NCBI GenBank assembly: GCA_037953745.1
Contig: JBAKBP010007968.1
Coordinates: forward strand, 31,104-95,103
Source: Lithodes maja
Taxonomy: Eukaryota > Arthropoda > Malacostraca > Decapoda > Lithodidae
Direction of reading: 5' to 3'
DNA length: 64,000 nt
Below the pieces are notes generated by a model. That model saw only the letters and a program-made list of their open reading frames with translations, was not told the origin of the DNA and did not search any database. Within the stretch, counting starts at the first letter, position 1. Every line of letters begins with the position of its first letter. Made by a program: the position numbers and the translations under genes. Positions 12,013 through 21,027 of the stretch are shown piece after piece.

Positions 12013-13051
12013 CAGTAGACGCTCGATTTAACAGACCCCGATACAACGGATTTCGGATTTAACGGACTCTGTCCATAGCCGGACAATGGACCCAGCAACG
12101 GACAAAGTCCGTTGCTCGAAAAAAAATTGGAGCAAAGTCCGTTGCTCTATCTATTTATCTCTCTAATGCACTACCTAAATCCCTTATACATTAACATAAC
12201 TATGTCTTATTTGGACTTTTTGTAATCTTTGAATCATTTCTAATGTGATGGAATTGAAAAATATAATATCCTTCCAGCACATAGATAAATAATAAATAAG
12301 ATAGTCAACAAAATATTTCAACTCTCCCCTCCGTGCGAGCAGAGATGGTAGATTTACGTTTGATAGATTTTTTGTTTTGTTTTTTTCCCTCGATATACAC
12401 TCTCTTTCTATCTATCTATCTCTCTAATGCACTACCTAAATCCCTTATACATTAACATAACTATGTCTTATTTGGACTTTTTGTAATCTTTGAATCATTT
12501 CTAATGTGATGGAATTGAAAAATATAATATCCTTCCAGCACATAGATAAATAATAAATAAGATAGTCAAAGAAATATTTCAACCCTCCCCTCCGTCTATG
12601 CGCCGAGCTTCCCAGACGGGAGATTTACGTTTGATAGATTTTTGTTTTTTTTTGTTCCCACGGTATACACAAAATGATGGGGAAATATTATAACATGTTT
12701 TTAATTGACATTTGTGTCGTTTTTGCTGATTATGAGTTGGTGGAAAAAATGTCTTTAATTCTATCATATCGGAAATGATTCACAGATTATATAGAGACCA
12801 AATAACATACACTTTTAAGTGTGTTCAATAGTTTTGCATTATCAATAGGGTGTAGCACAAGGCTTATCAACATTATCACAGTAACGGGGTCGGGGTTGAG
12901 GCGGGACGGGGAGGGGGAGTGAGTAGGCCTACAGAGGAGGGGATATCCTTCCTTTTTTTTTTTTTTTTTTCTCCATGTGAAATTTATCATATCAATGACA
13001 AATAAGACCTTTATTATGTTTTCAGGGACAGTACAGCACAACGTGTCCCTC

Positions 13052-13089
<38 letters not shown>

Positions 13090-13179
13090 GAAATACGAAG
13101 GCAATTTTCCAGCTACGGACTTTTTCCAGCAACGGACTCGGTCTCCCCCCTATTAGTCCGTTAAATCGAGCGTCGACTG
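12013..13179. mobile_element. pogo/Tigger-like MITE
   Basis: Terminal inverted repeats start CAGTAGACGCTCGATTTAAC on the left and end with the complement (GTTAAATCGAGCGTCGACTG) on the right. TA dinucleotides flank it (12011-12012 and 13180-13181), the Tc1/mariner/pogo target. The CAGT start and GCTCGATTTAAC core resemble pogo-family ends. It encodes no transposase, so it is non-autonomous. Subterminal palindromic blocks based on CAACGGAC/GTCCGTTG occur at both sides. The inside is AT-rich with a poly-T (about 12955-12970) and a long poly-A (about 13050-13086). Removing it restores the LINE RNase H frame. Confidence 0.88.
12161..12590. repeat. Tandem duplication inside the MITE (period 261 bp)
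   Basis: A block beginning CTCTAATGCACTACC at 12161 recurs at 12422 and is almost identical up to the CCCTCCGT stretches at about 12330 and 12593. The repeat is non-coding. Confidence 0.8.
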
Positions 13180-13970
13180 TACCTTACACCATCACTCCAC
13201 GGTTTTCACTGCTGAATTATGGGCTATTCAAGGTGCTTTAAGCACCATCTCTTCATTGTCGAGGAACTCTCCACGGGTCGTTATCTGTAGTGACTCAAAG
13301 AGTGCACTGCAAGCCTTATGTGCATTTGCCCCCAAGGACCCATTGGTCAAGACTATCATCCACACAATACACAAATTACAGTGCGCTAATCGATCCATCA
13401 CACTGTGCTGGATCCCCGCGCATGTAGGAATTCCCGGGAATGAGCGTGCAGACTTCCTCGCTAAGCAAGCGTGTCATGGTACACCCTCTACTACTTTTCT
13501 GCGTTCGGAAGATATGCTTCCTGTCCTCCGTCGCCATGTTTATGACACTTGGCGAGTTGAGTGGAGAGCGCAACCATCAACTGGCCACCTTCGCTCCATT
13601 AAGGATGACATACACTTGTGGCCCTCTTCATTTAATGGTTCACGTGCAGACCAGACCCTATTAACTAGATTACGTTTAGGCCACACACGCCTCACACATG
13701 GTTACCTGATGTCCACCCCTCGTGGTCAACCACCTGAATGCCAACATTGCCATACATCATTGACTGTTTTCACTTTCTTTGTATTTGTCCCGTCTATGCA
13801 TCTGAAAGACGGTGATTCTTGCTGAACACCTCATTACATGGTATCCTCTCTGACTCAAACTCTTTCAATTTCACCCCTATTCGTCACTTCCTGAGAGCTA
13901 TAAATTTATACAATGACATATAACTACTGACATATACGTGACTTTAAACTCTGTACCACCTCCTCCAACA

Positions 13971-14004
13971 CTAGCCTTGAGAGGGCCTAGGCCCAGTGGG
14001 CTAG
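13971..14004 (+). other. Conserved 3' stem-loop of LINE copy 2
   Basis: Outer stem CTAGCC/GGCTAG and inner stem GGGCC/GGCCC, in the same place relative to the CAA tail as 3811-3844 in copy 1. Stem bases are conserved while the intervening bases vary. Confidence 0.65.
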
Positions 14005-14034
14005 TATAAAATGAAAGCATCATCAACAACAACA

Positions 14035-15189
14035 ATCCTCGCAGCGCTCCATCTTGTCACCAACACCGACGTCCACAAGCCAGACAAGCTGTGGAAGATT
14101 AGGACGTTGTACGAGATGATGCGACACCGTTTCTCCTCCTACTTCAAGCCCTTCTGCAAGGTCGTCATTGACGAGTCTCTTGTGCTGTTCCGGGGAAAGC
14201 TCAGCTTCCGGCAGTACATACCCTCAAAGAGACATCGCTTTGGCATCAAATTCTTTGTGCTGTGCGACTGCCGAACTGGCTATGTCCTGGACTTCCTGGT
14301 CTACAGCGGGAAGGAAGGGGACGTGCTTGTGGACCCCCTCATTGGCTTTGGCGGAGCAGTGGTGCAAGCCATGATGGACCGCTATTTCCACAAGAATCAC
14401 GTCCTCTACACGGACAATTACTACACGTCCCCCACTCTCTCAAAGTACCTCCATGAGTGCAAGACGGGGACTGTAGGCACAGTACGAGGGAGAAGGAAGG
14501 GCATGCCACCTTTCCCTCCAAAGACCAAAAAGGGCAATGTGTTCAGGAAGAAGTCGGGGCCCATTCTGGCTATCCACTGACACGACCAGCGGAAGGGCAA
14601 CCTCCTGACCACCGTCCACAAGGGGGAAATGGTGGAGACTGGCAAGGTGGATCGCCGCACCCAGGCCAGGGTGACCAAGCCCGATGCTGTCCTGGACTAC
14701 AACATCAACATGAGGCTGGTGGACAAGTCCGACATGCAGATAGGCTTCATTGACTGTCTGCGTACCTCGTGCAGATGGTACAAAAAGTTCTTTCTGCACA
14801 TGGTGGACATGTCCATTCTGAACGCTTACAACAGCTACAAGCTTCGGAATGAAAACACACCCAGGAAGTTCAATAGCCTGCGGAGGTTCCAAAAGCAGGT
14901 GTTGAAGGAGCTCCTGGAGAAGTATGCTACGCCACAGAGGGCAGTGGCACATGCTGGGCCCGCCGCTACTGACCGCTTGCACTGTGCATATTACATGAAT
15001 ATGCACAGGCTCATTTCCCTGCCTCAGACAGCAGCAGGAAGAAAGCAGCAGAAGCGGTGCCATGTCTGCTACAACACCAGGCTGAGGGCGAGGTCAGATA
15101 AAAAGTCCACCCTGGAGTGTGTGGAGTGCAAGGTGGCACTCTTTGCTGAAGGGTGCTTCTTTGATTACCACTCCAAGCAGGAGTTCTAA
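14035..15189 (+). pseudogene. piggyBac transposase, C-terminal half
   Basis: The frame continues directly from the half at 3991-5859. It shows the three catalytic-Asp contexts of the DDE_Tnp_1_7 (piggyBac) family: VVIDESLVLFRG, VLYTDNYYTSP and YNINMRLVDKSDMQ. The C-terminus has the Cys-rich cross-brace domain (CHVC, CVEC, then Cys and a final YH) that binds the element ends. One TGA at 14578-14580 interrupts the frame, where relatives have Trp (IHWHD-type context); reading continues unshifted to 15189. Otherwise this half is intact, so the transposon was probably functional fairly recently. Confidence 0.9.
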
Positions 15190-15275
15190 TAATCATAGTG
15201 AAAGTACCAAAGACAGTGACAATATGTATATATTATAGGTTTGACTCCTGTAAGGAGATAAAGAAAACCTAATAT

Positions 15276-15583
15276 TTAGTAGTGGCCCCGTAATCATTGA
15301 CGAACATGCCTATTACATAAGGCATCCTCTTCAAACACTAATCCGCCGTAGTTTGAATCTACCGCGCAGAGCATTTAAAAACTGAGGAGCCTTCATCATG
15401 AGCGCACGCGACCTCACTCATGGCTTCAGTCATTATGAATTGGGTTCTCACTACGAAAAAACTTCGTAAAAAATAAAAAGAAAAAGAAAATAAGAATAAC
15501 TATCTAATAAGCTTTCCATCATATCGTGGATGTACTTGTGTGGATCTCTGACCAGACGCTGATTCAGGCGTCATTCCTCCTTC
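15276..15583 (+). repeat. DIRS left inverted terminal repeat
   Basis: Reverse complement of 23588-23897 with few differences (for example CCGTAATC versus TCCATC near the outer end). The left side carries an additional ~44 bases (15232-15275) that the right repeat lacks but the ICR contains. Confidence 0.92.
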
Positions 15584-15656
15584 ACTGACATATCAAGTAA
15601 ACCAAGATCCTTAATACATCAACGAATGGGAAGGGGACGGTCGGGAGGGCCCCAGT

Positions 15657-15763
15657 CGTCAATGATTACGGGGCCACTACTAAATATTAGGTTTTCTTTA
15701 TCTCCTTACAGGAGTCAAACCTATAATTTATTAGTGGCCCCTCCATCATTGACGAACATGCCT
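15657..15763. repeat. DIRS internal complementary region (circle-junction template)
   Basis: Bases 15657-15728 are complementary to the outermost left end including its extension. Bases 15726-15763 are complementary to the outermost right end. The two halves meet at about 15726-15728 (TAATTTATTAG), exactly as joined ends of a circular intermediate would. This is the diagnostic DIRS feature. Confidence 0.92.
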
Positions 15764-16327
15764 GATTTCTAAGACTGGAGGGGGACATTCGTAATCATAT
15801 CATAACTCTAGAAAAGTAGATAATAAAAACAACCACATAGTATTCATATTCTTGAAAAAAATATTTAATCATTGGCGTCGCCGAAAAAATACAAGAAAAA
15901 GGGGGTTCAGGCAGGTGCGTGCTTCAAAGAAGCCTGCCTGACAAAATGGGTAACCCTAAAGATTCTGAACACAGATCTGTAGTTACAAAGGCACCCCACT
16001 CAACGAGTGGTGACAAAAATAACAAGTTATAAGCTTATATGTGCACATCATAAACCCCAACATAATCGTGGAGATAAATTGCAAAGGATCTCCACTGGTT
16101 CTAAAATTAAATTGCTTTCGCAGTTAACACTACTATAACAACCCTGTTGTTTTTGTACTAACATTGTACTAGCACAATTTCTCTCTGAGAAAATTTTATA
16201 TCACATTATCCTTACATTTGTATCACAGCTCTCACACTCCGGCGGGGTCTAGGGTGTCCTATGTCAACTGACTGCACCCCCCCCCCCCCCCCCTTGTGAA
16301 AATAAACAAAAGTGACTGTAGGGCCAC
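15764..16327 (-). other. DIRS 3' untranslated region with C17 run
   Basis: Non-coding AT-rich sequence between the ICR and the recombinase stop codon. It contains a run of 17 C at 16277-16293. No gene seen. Confidence 0.6.
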
Positions 16328-17308
16328 CTAGACCCTCTGCCTTAAAGCTATACATGGTAAGGAAGGTTTGTCTAGAGCAACTGACAAGTATCTAGACAAA
16401 AACGTATGATTAGACGCCCACAATTGAGTGGACGCGATGTCTTCCACTGAAAAGTTTTTCAGGAAACGTAAAGAGGCTGCCCATTTGCGTAAATCGTGGG
16501 CCCTACCCACTACGCCGGGATTACTCTCTTTAATGACTTCGACCAGAAGAGAGGCTAATCGCCGTTTAAGTAAGCGTTTACCCGTACTTGCTACCCATAA
16601 AGCACCTTGGGGGTTTAGAGGAGCTATTCTCAAATATTTGGTTAGGGCTTGCACTGGACATAGATTATGATGCACCTTTCCCCTTTTTAATGCTGGCACC
16701 GTGAACTCTGAAAACACGTGTGCACTGTGCTCATTCTTGGCTACAAAACCTGGGGAAGGCGCAATGTAAATACATTCGTTAAGTCTACCAAACCTAAGGC
16801 AATTGGGTGTGTTGCTCATCGCCGCCAGCTCAGACACTCTGTTCCCGGTGGCCAAAGCCATAAGGAAAACCGCCTTTTTTAAGAGTAAAGCAAAATCTGC
16901 AGTATTTTGGTACAGACGAGAGTGAAGTAAAGACAAAGCTTTGTCGAGAGACCAAGTAGGCATGAGCTGACGGGGAGGTGGGCGAAGTTTAAAACAAGCT
17001 CTCATAAAACCTGTTTCTTCCGCCACCGGTATGGAAAGACCTGTCAGGTCTAAAAAGGGCACTCTAATTGCAGTTAAGTGATTTTTTAATGTTACCACCG
17101 ATAAATGTTTCTGTTCAAACAGATAATTCAAGTAATTGAAAATTAAAGCCACTGACGGCACATTCTGTTCCGTTCTGACAATCCAGGAAGTAAAGGCTTG
17201 CCAATGTGAGTGATACTGACGTTTCGTAGACTGAGTATATTGATTGATTAATTTATTCGTCACATCTCTACCGTATGGTGCCAGCCACTTGGCCTTCTGA
17301 ATGTCCAT
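16328..17308 (-). CDS. DIRS tyrosine recombinase
   Basis: This enzyme inserts the circular DNA copy of the element into the genome. From the ATG at 17308 (MDIQKAKW) the frame gives 326 residues. The N-terminal SAM-like DNA-binding half is visible (STKRQYHSHWQAFTSWI, VVTLKNHLTAIR). The catalytic half has Arg in ATGNRVSELAAM (about residue 153), the HxxR box in AHDLRKWAASL (about 270), a His/Trp-like position in WASNHTFLSRYL, and the nucleophilic Tyr in SRYL (about 307). All key residues are present. The frame remains open upstream to 19135, but that part overlaps the RT gene in another frame and is non-coding shadow. It overlaps the RT gene end by ~49 bases, so start choice and translation mechanism are uncertain. 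Confidence 0.9.
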   Translation of the reverse strand: MDIQKAKWLAPYGRDVTNKLINQYTQSTKRQYHSHWQAFTSWIVRTEQNVPSVALIFNYLNYLFEQKHLSVVTLKNHLTAIRVPFLDLTGLSIPVAEETGFMRACFKLRPPPRQLMPTWSLDKALSLLHSRLYQNTADFALLLKKAVFLMALATGNRVSELAAMSNTPNCLRFGRLNECIYIAPSPGFVAKNEHSAHVFSEFTVPALKRGKVHHNLCPVQALTKYLRIAPLNPQGALWVASTGKRLLKRRLASLLVEVIKESNPGVVGRAHDLRKWAASLRFLKNFSVEDIASTQLWASNHTFLSRYLSVALDKPSLPCIALRQRV

Positions 17309-19185
17309 AATGCAAAAGTCAGCGAGGTCGCTAGGTTGCCAATCGTGTCTAAGTGGAAATACCCGACCGGGAGCGATACCGGGTCCGGGCACCACGTTTT
17401 CAATTGCTGGTACCACAACTGCGCCGGCCACAGGGGCGCGATTAGCGAGACTAAGCCTCGATAATCTCGTAGTTTGTTCACTACGTGGCACATTAGTGAC
17501 GCATCTGGCGGTGGAAACAGATAGATGGAGCTCCATCTGTTCCAATCTGTCACTAGGGCGTCTGGCCCCCCTGCCGGCGTTATCGACCGGCGGGTGAGGT
17601 ATAGAGGGAGTTTGTGAGTCTCCTCGGACGCAAAAAGATCCACTTGTGGATGGGAGAGCTCTGCAATCATTAGGTTGAAAATGGGTTGCTTGAGCTCCCA
17701 TTCTACTGTTGTGCTCTGTCTCCGGGACAGAGCGTCTGCCCAGACGTTTGCTACGCCTGGGAGATAAGATGCGTGAAGGTAAATTTCTAGTCTGTTGGCT
17801 AGAGTAAAAATCTCTTCCGACACGTTTAGCAACCTCCTGGACCTCGTTGATCCTTGCTTCTGAATACAGTGAACCGCATTCAGATTGTCCATTCTGAAGG
17901 CCACCGACTTGCCCCGTAATGCCGGGCCGTGAGCCTGAAGGAAATACAAGGGGACTAGTAATTCTTTGACATTGATGTGAGAGATTTCTAAGTGGGACCA
18001 AAGCCCCTGACCCTGGTGCCCCTGATTTGATTGAAATCCCCAACCTATTGTGCCTGACGCATCCGTGTCTATCCATACCGTTGGTGGAGGAGAAATCCAT
18101 GACATTATTGAGTACAACGTTTCCCTCTTTGCCCAGACCGCTAGTAAGGTGTGGATTAATTTCGGGATGGGCCATAATTTTCCCGCCGGTAAGAGCGGGA
18201 AATATTTGTTGCCTTCCAATATTAGTCGTTTTACTTTCAACCGGCCCAACTTGACAGTTAGTTGAATCCAGTTGAGAGAGCCGACCAGAGATTCCCAGAC
18301 CCTTCGCGTCGTAGTCAGACTGTGAAGAAACATGAACAGTTTCCTGCGAAACCTGTTGCGATTGTCCACACTCTGACTCAGAGTGAAAGCGGCTGTGTCC
18401 CAGACCAGCCCTATCCACTGAATTACTCGTGAGGTAACAAGGTTTGACTTTACCAGATTTACCTTGAAGCCTAGAGTTTTTACATGATTTAAAATAATAT
18501 TCACATGTTTTATGCATAAATGTTGTGTCTCTGCCACCACCAGCCAGTCGTCCAGATACCACAACACTCTGATCCCCTGTTTTAACAATGGCATCAGGGC
18601 TTGCCGGACTAATTTCGTGAATAATCGAGGTGCTAGGTTCAAACCGAACGGCATCCTTTGAAAAAAAAATTTTTGGTGCCTGATCCTTAAGGCCAAAAAC
18701 CTTTGAAATCTTTTGTTGACCGATACGTGCCAATAGGCGTCTGTCAGGTCTAGTGAGCACATCCAACCTCCCGGCGGAAGTGTTAGCCTGATTTGGTGTA
18801 CAGTTAACATTCTGAAAGATTCGTTGTGAATGTGAAGGTTCAGGTAAGACAGGTCTACGACCGGCCTCATCTGAACACTGTCCCTTTTGGGAACCAAAAA
18901 TAGTTTGGACGTGAATACAGGGTAATTTGGGGGGACCGGGATGATGACATTCTTGACAATCATTTCCTGGACCAGTGACTCCACCTCTAAAGAAACAAAA
19001 TTCGCCGTTGTCGGCTGACGTAAGCGAGGTCGCCGGAGCCACCGCCAAGTGATGCCTTTGCGAGCCACCATCCGTGCCCAAGTGTTTAATGGCCATGCCT
19101 GGTGACACGTTCGGAACGACCCAGTTAGCAGACAAGGGTTCGCCGGCTGTACTACCCTCGGGTCCTCCGGCCTTAAAGTTGGCAC
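17260..19185 (-). CDS. DIRS reverse transcriptase, RNase H and Dam-like region
   Basis: The 641-residue product copies the element RNA into DNA. RT motifs: FLVPKRDSVQMRPVVDLSYLN, SLDLTDAYWHVSV (first catalytic Asp) and the box YLDDW (about residue 210). RNase H: WIDTDASGTIGWGF (about 368), MDNLNAV (about 432) and ADALSRR (about 485). After RNase H comes QVDLFAS, DALVTDW and LFPPP, with LIAPLWPAQLWYQQL, the segment in DIRS1-like elements related to Dam-type adenine methyltransferases; the usual PPY appears as PPP. The frame is intact. The stop of Gag lies 18 bases upstream, and the start codon chosen is the first ATG; coupled translation is possible. Confidence 0.92.
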   Translation of the reverse strand: MPTLRPEDPRVVQPANPCLLTGSFRTCHQAWPLNTWARMVARKGITWRWLRRPRLRQPTTANFVSLEVESLVQEMIVKNVIIPVPPNYPVFTSKLFLVPKRDSVQMRPVVDLSYLNLHIHNESFRMLTVHQIRLTLPPGGWMCSLDLTDAYWHVSVNKRFQRFLALRIRHQKFFFQRMPFGLNLAPRLFTKLVRQALMPLLKQGIRVLWYLDDWLVVAETQHLCIKHVNIILNHVKTLGFKVNLVKSNLVTSRVIQWIGLVWDTAAFTLSQSVDNRNRFRRKLFMFLHSLTTTRRVWESLVGSLNWIQLTVKLGRLKVKRLILEGNKYFPLLPAGKLWPIPKLIHTLLAVWAKRETLYSIMSWISPPPTVWIDTDASGTIGWGFQSNQGHQGQGLWSHLEISHINVKELLVPLYFLQAHGPALRGKSVAFRMDNLNAVHCIQKQGSTRSRRLLNVSEEIFTLANRLEIYLHASYLPGVANVWADALSRRQSTTVEWELKQPIFNLMIAELSHPQVDLFASEETHKLPLYLTRRSITPAGGPDALVTDWNRWSSIYLFPPPDASLMCHVVNKLRDYRGLVSLIAPLWPAQLWYQQLKTWCPDPVSLPVGYFHLDTIGNLATSLTFALWTFRRPSGWHHTVEM

Positions 19186-19202
19186 CGGGAGTGAGAGAGA
19201 CT

Positions 19203-21023
19203 TTAGTTTTTTGATGGTGGGGTTGGTGGTGCTGGACGCTTTGCCGGCTGGCTGGTGCTGGCCGATGACTGGCCCTGACCTGGCTTATGCTGGCCGCGTC
19301 CTCTCTGACCTGAAAACCTACCCTGTTTATGCCTGTACTGACCTTGGAAGGAGTGGGAAGATTTAGGCGGAAGAAAGGGTTTAGATCCCCCTGGCTGAGC
19401 TTTAGTAGTTGGCCTGGGTTTGGGAAAGGTAAATGTAGGTTTCTTAGAAGGGGTGGGACTGTGCTTAAAAGCCTGTGCCATATTGAACACCGTTCTCCAC
19501 ACTTCAGGGGACATTAGAGAGGGAGTAAGCACTGGTGACATGACCACCTGATTCGCAATGCGATCAGGTAGCTTGCGAACTAAAGACATTCTGAGATCTT
19601 GTCTTGCTCGTACCGCCTCAAGCAAGGCGGTGCGTATGTCACCCAAGGATTGGATTGACGACTGGAGGAGCAGTCGCCGGGACAATTCAACCGATCTTCT
19701 GGCATCCGCATCTGCGATTGCCTGAGTAGACCGTAGTAAAGACTTAGCTACCTGTTGAGACACTATGTATTGGGAGAACAGGCGAAAAGCTTTCCCCCTG
19801 AGCCTAAATTCTCTGTCTAGGTGAGTAGGGGTAGGGGTAGTGAAAGGGTCTTTCAGCTCACAAAGATTAATTTTAGGGGCAGCTAGGAAAGAAAACAAAG
19901 CTGACGGGACTCCGCCTGCAGACCCTACAGGCATGGAGAACCACGAATGAGTATCTTGAGGGATCTGGTGGGAAGATTTCGAAGTAAATGTTGTTGCAAA
20001 GTTTTGAGCCTCTATTTCCCAATCTACCCAAGGTCCTGGACCCAACTGCCCCACCTTCAAAACAGGATTAGCTGCTTCGTCTGTGACGGTCTGTAAATCA
20101 AGTTCAGGAGTGAGAGCTGACAGAGTCTTAATATCGTTAAACCCATCCAGCTTAGACCAGTCTGAAAATAGCTTTGAAGCTGAGGCAGGGGGTAAAGCTG
20201 GCTTAGTAGCATACACAAAATAGTCCTGGTGATAATAACTAGGTATAGCCTTAATGTTTACATCTAGTACATTTCCCAAATTATCCAAGGCCCATAATTT
20301 CTTTGATTTGTTGCCTTGGATGACCCACTCACTCGGTACTGGGAGCTCCCCTGACAAGGTAGGCTGGGCCAACTCTGGTTTAGTGGGGGTCAAAAGGACC
20401 CAAGACTCGTCTGGTCCATAAAGCAAGGGCATGGCTACCTTTCTAACAGGTGCTTTGTCTAGAGGGGGTGGATTAACATCCGTGATGACCCTGACATTGG
20501 AAGTTGTTAATGCCGCCGTAGCAGGCTTGGTAGCTACTGATGTTGACATAGTGGGAGGGTTAGGGATCTTAGATAAGACAATCGAAGTCATCAGAGGCCG
20601 TACCGTAGAACTTGTCGTGGGAGCCCCCAAGTCGAGCGTGGGGGTCTCCTGTTGTTGGCCAAAAAATCTAGATAAAGCCTGAGTAAGCAGCCCATTAATT
20701 TCTTGTGCAGTAACAAATTGATTTGAAGATGAACTTACAGGTGAATCATTAATATCCTGCGCGGCGTCTAAGCCTGAGCCTGACTCTTGCCCTTCCATTT
20801 CCGAAATTATTGAAACTTCGTCTTTCTCTTCCTGAGAAGATCCCTCCGAAGCCGGGGTACCTTGCTGCCAAGACAAGTCAGGAATAGAGGATGGGATCGC
20901 TGCGTCCCTGTGGACATCAGCTACTGTGTGACTCGTTTGAGTCGAACGTGGGTGGTCGGACCCTGGCTGAGCAAAACGCCAAACCCCGAGGCCTTGGCCT
21001 ACACTCTCTTGAGAGTCAGACAC
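19203..21023 (-). CDS. DIRS Gag, main part
   Basis: A 606-residue frame just upstream of the RT gene in the transcript. It begins acidic and Ser-rich, has a central conserved region (DESWVLL, WALDNLGNVLDVN, SKLDGFNDIKTL), and ends in a basic Gly/Gln/Arg-rich tail (GQYRHKQGRFSGQRGRGQ) suited to RNA binding. It is the particle protein of DIRS by position. The frame immediately upstream (21028-21816) is in another register; a run of seven G (complement at about 21041-21047) marks the break, so this is probably the C-terminal part of one larger Gag. Confidence 0.8.
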   Translation of the reverse strand: MSDSQESVGQGLGVWRFAQPGSDHPRSTQTSHTVADVHRDAAIPSSIPDLSWQQGTPASEGSSQEEKDEVSIISEMEGQESGSGLDAAQDINDSPVSSSSNQFVTAQEINGLLTQALSRFFGQQQETPTLDLGAPTTSSTVRPLMTSIVLSKIPNPPTMSTSVATKPATAALTTSNVRVITDVNPPPLDKAPVRKVAMPLLYGPDESWVLLTPTKPELAQPTLSGELPVPSEWVIQGNKSKKLWALDNLGNVLDVNIKAIPSYYHQDYFVYATKPALPPASASKLFSDWSKLDGFNDIKTLSALTPELDLQTVTDEAANPVLKVGQLGPGPWVDWEIEAQNFATTFTSKSSHQIPQDTHSWFSMPVGSAGGVPSALFSFLAAPKINLCELKDPFTTPTPTHLDREFRLRGKAFRLFSQYIVSQQVAKSLLRSTQAIADADARRSVELSRRLLLQSSIQSLGDIRTALLEAVRARQDLRMSLVRKLPDRIANQVVMSPVLTPSLMSPEVWRTVFNMAQAFKHSPTPSKKPTFTFPKPRPTTKAQPGGSKPFLPPKSSHSFQGQYRHKQGRFSGQRGRGQHKPGQGQSSASTSQPAKRPAPPTPPSKN

Positions 21024-21027
21024 ATTA

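Larger units (their letters stand above)
9001..13920 (+). pseudogene. LINE ORF2: endonuclease, reverse transcriptase, RNase H
   Basis: The APE-type endonuclease (9001-9640) shows WNINGY, GDFNAHSPLWG and SDHYSI. The usual catalytic Glu after ICLQ is replaced by His (ICLQHV), so the nuclease may be defective. The RT follows with frame changes near 10330 and 10670: PGPDGFSYSLI, NYRPIVLTS, FFDIAKAYDTTW, GIPQGCALS and the catalytic YVDDFAIYY at about 11065-11090. RNase H starts with YTDG near 11940, is cut by the MITE (12013-13179) and resumes with TAELWA, CSDSKS and GNERADFLAKQA. A last frame shift occurs near 13770, before the C-terminal Cys/His region. All domains are recognisable but not translatable as one protein. 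Confidence 0.9.
5860..14034 (+). mobile_element. Near full-length I-like LINE (copy 2)
   Basis: Identical 13-base duplications (ATCCTCGCAGCGC) flank the element at 5847-5859 and 14035-14047, inside the piggyBac gene. From left to right: a 0.44-kb 5' untranslated region, ORF1 with CCHC zinc knuckles, ORF2 with APE-type endonuclease, RT and RNase H, then a 3' untranslated region with stem-loop and CAA-rich tail. Without the MITE at 12013-13179 it is about 7.0 kb. Several stop codons and frameshifts make it inactive. RNase H after RT supports an I-group assignment. Confidence 0.92.
3909..15231 (+). mobile_element. piggyBac-type DNA transposon, split by a LINE
   Basis: A TTAA at 3909-3912 followed by CCCCTCAGACCCGG is the likely left end: piggyBac elements insert at TTAA and start with C-rich repeats. 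The transposase is encoded in two halves (3991-5859 and 14035-15189) separated by LINE copy 2 with a 13-bp target duplication. Only about 40 bases lie between the transposase stop and the DIRS left end, and no matching right terminal repeat is visible, so the 3' end is lost or displaced. The element is dead. Confidence 0.8.

Noticed and set aside
14440..15063. 207-codon minus-strand frame
   Set aside because: Antisense shadow of the piggyBac transposase C-terminal half.
17309..19135. N-terminal two thirds of a 935-codon frame ending in the DIRS recombinase
   Set aside because: It overlaps the RT gene in another register on the same strand and has no recombinase or other motif; only the C-terminal ~326 codons are supported.
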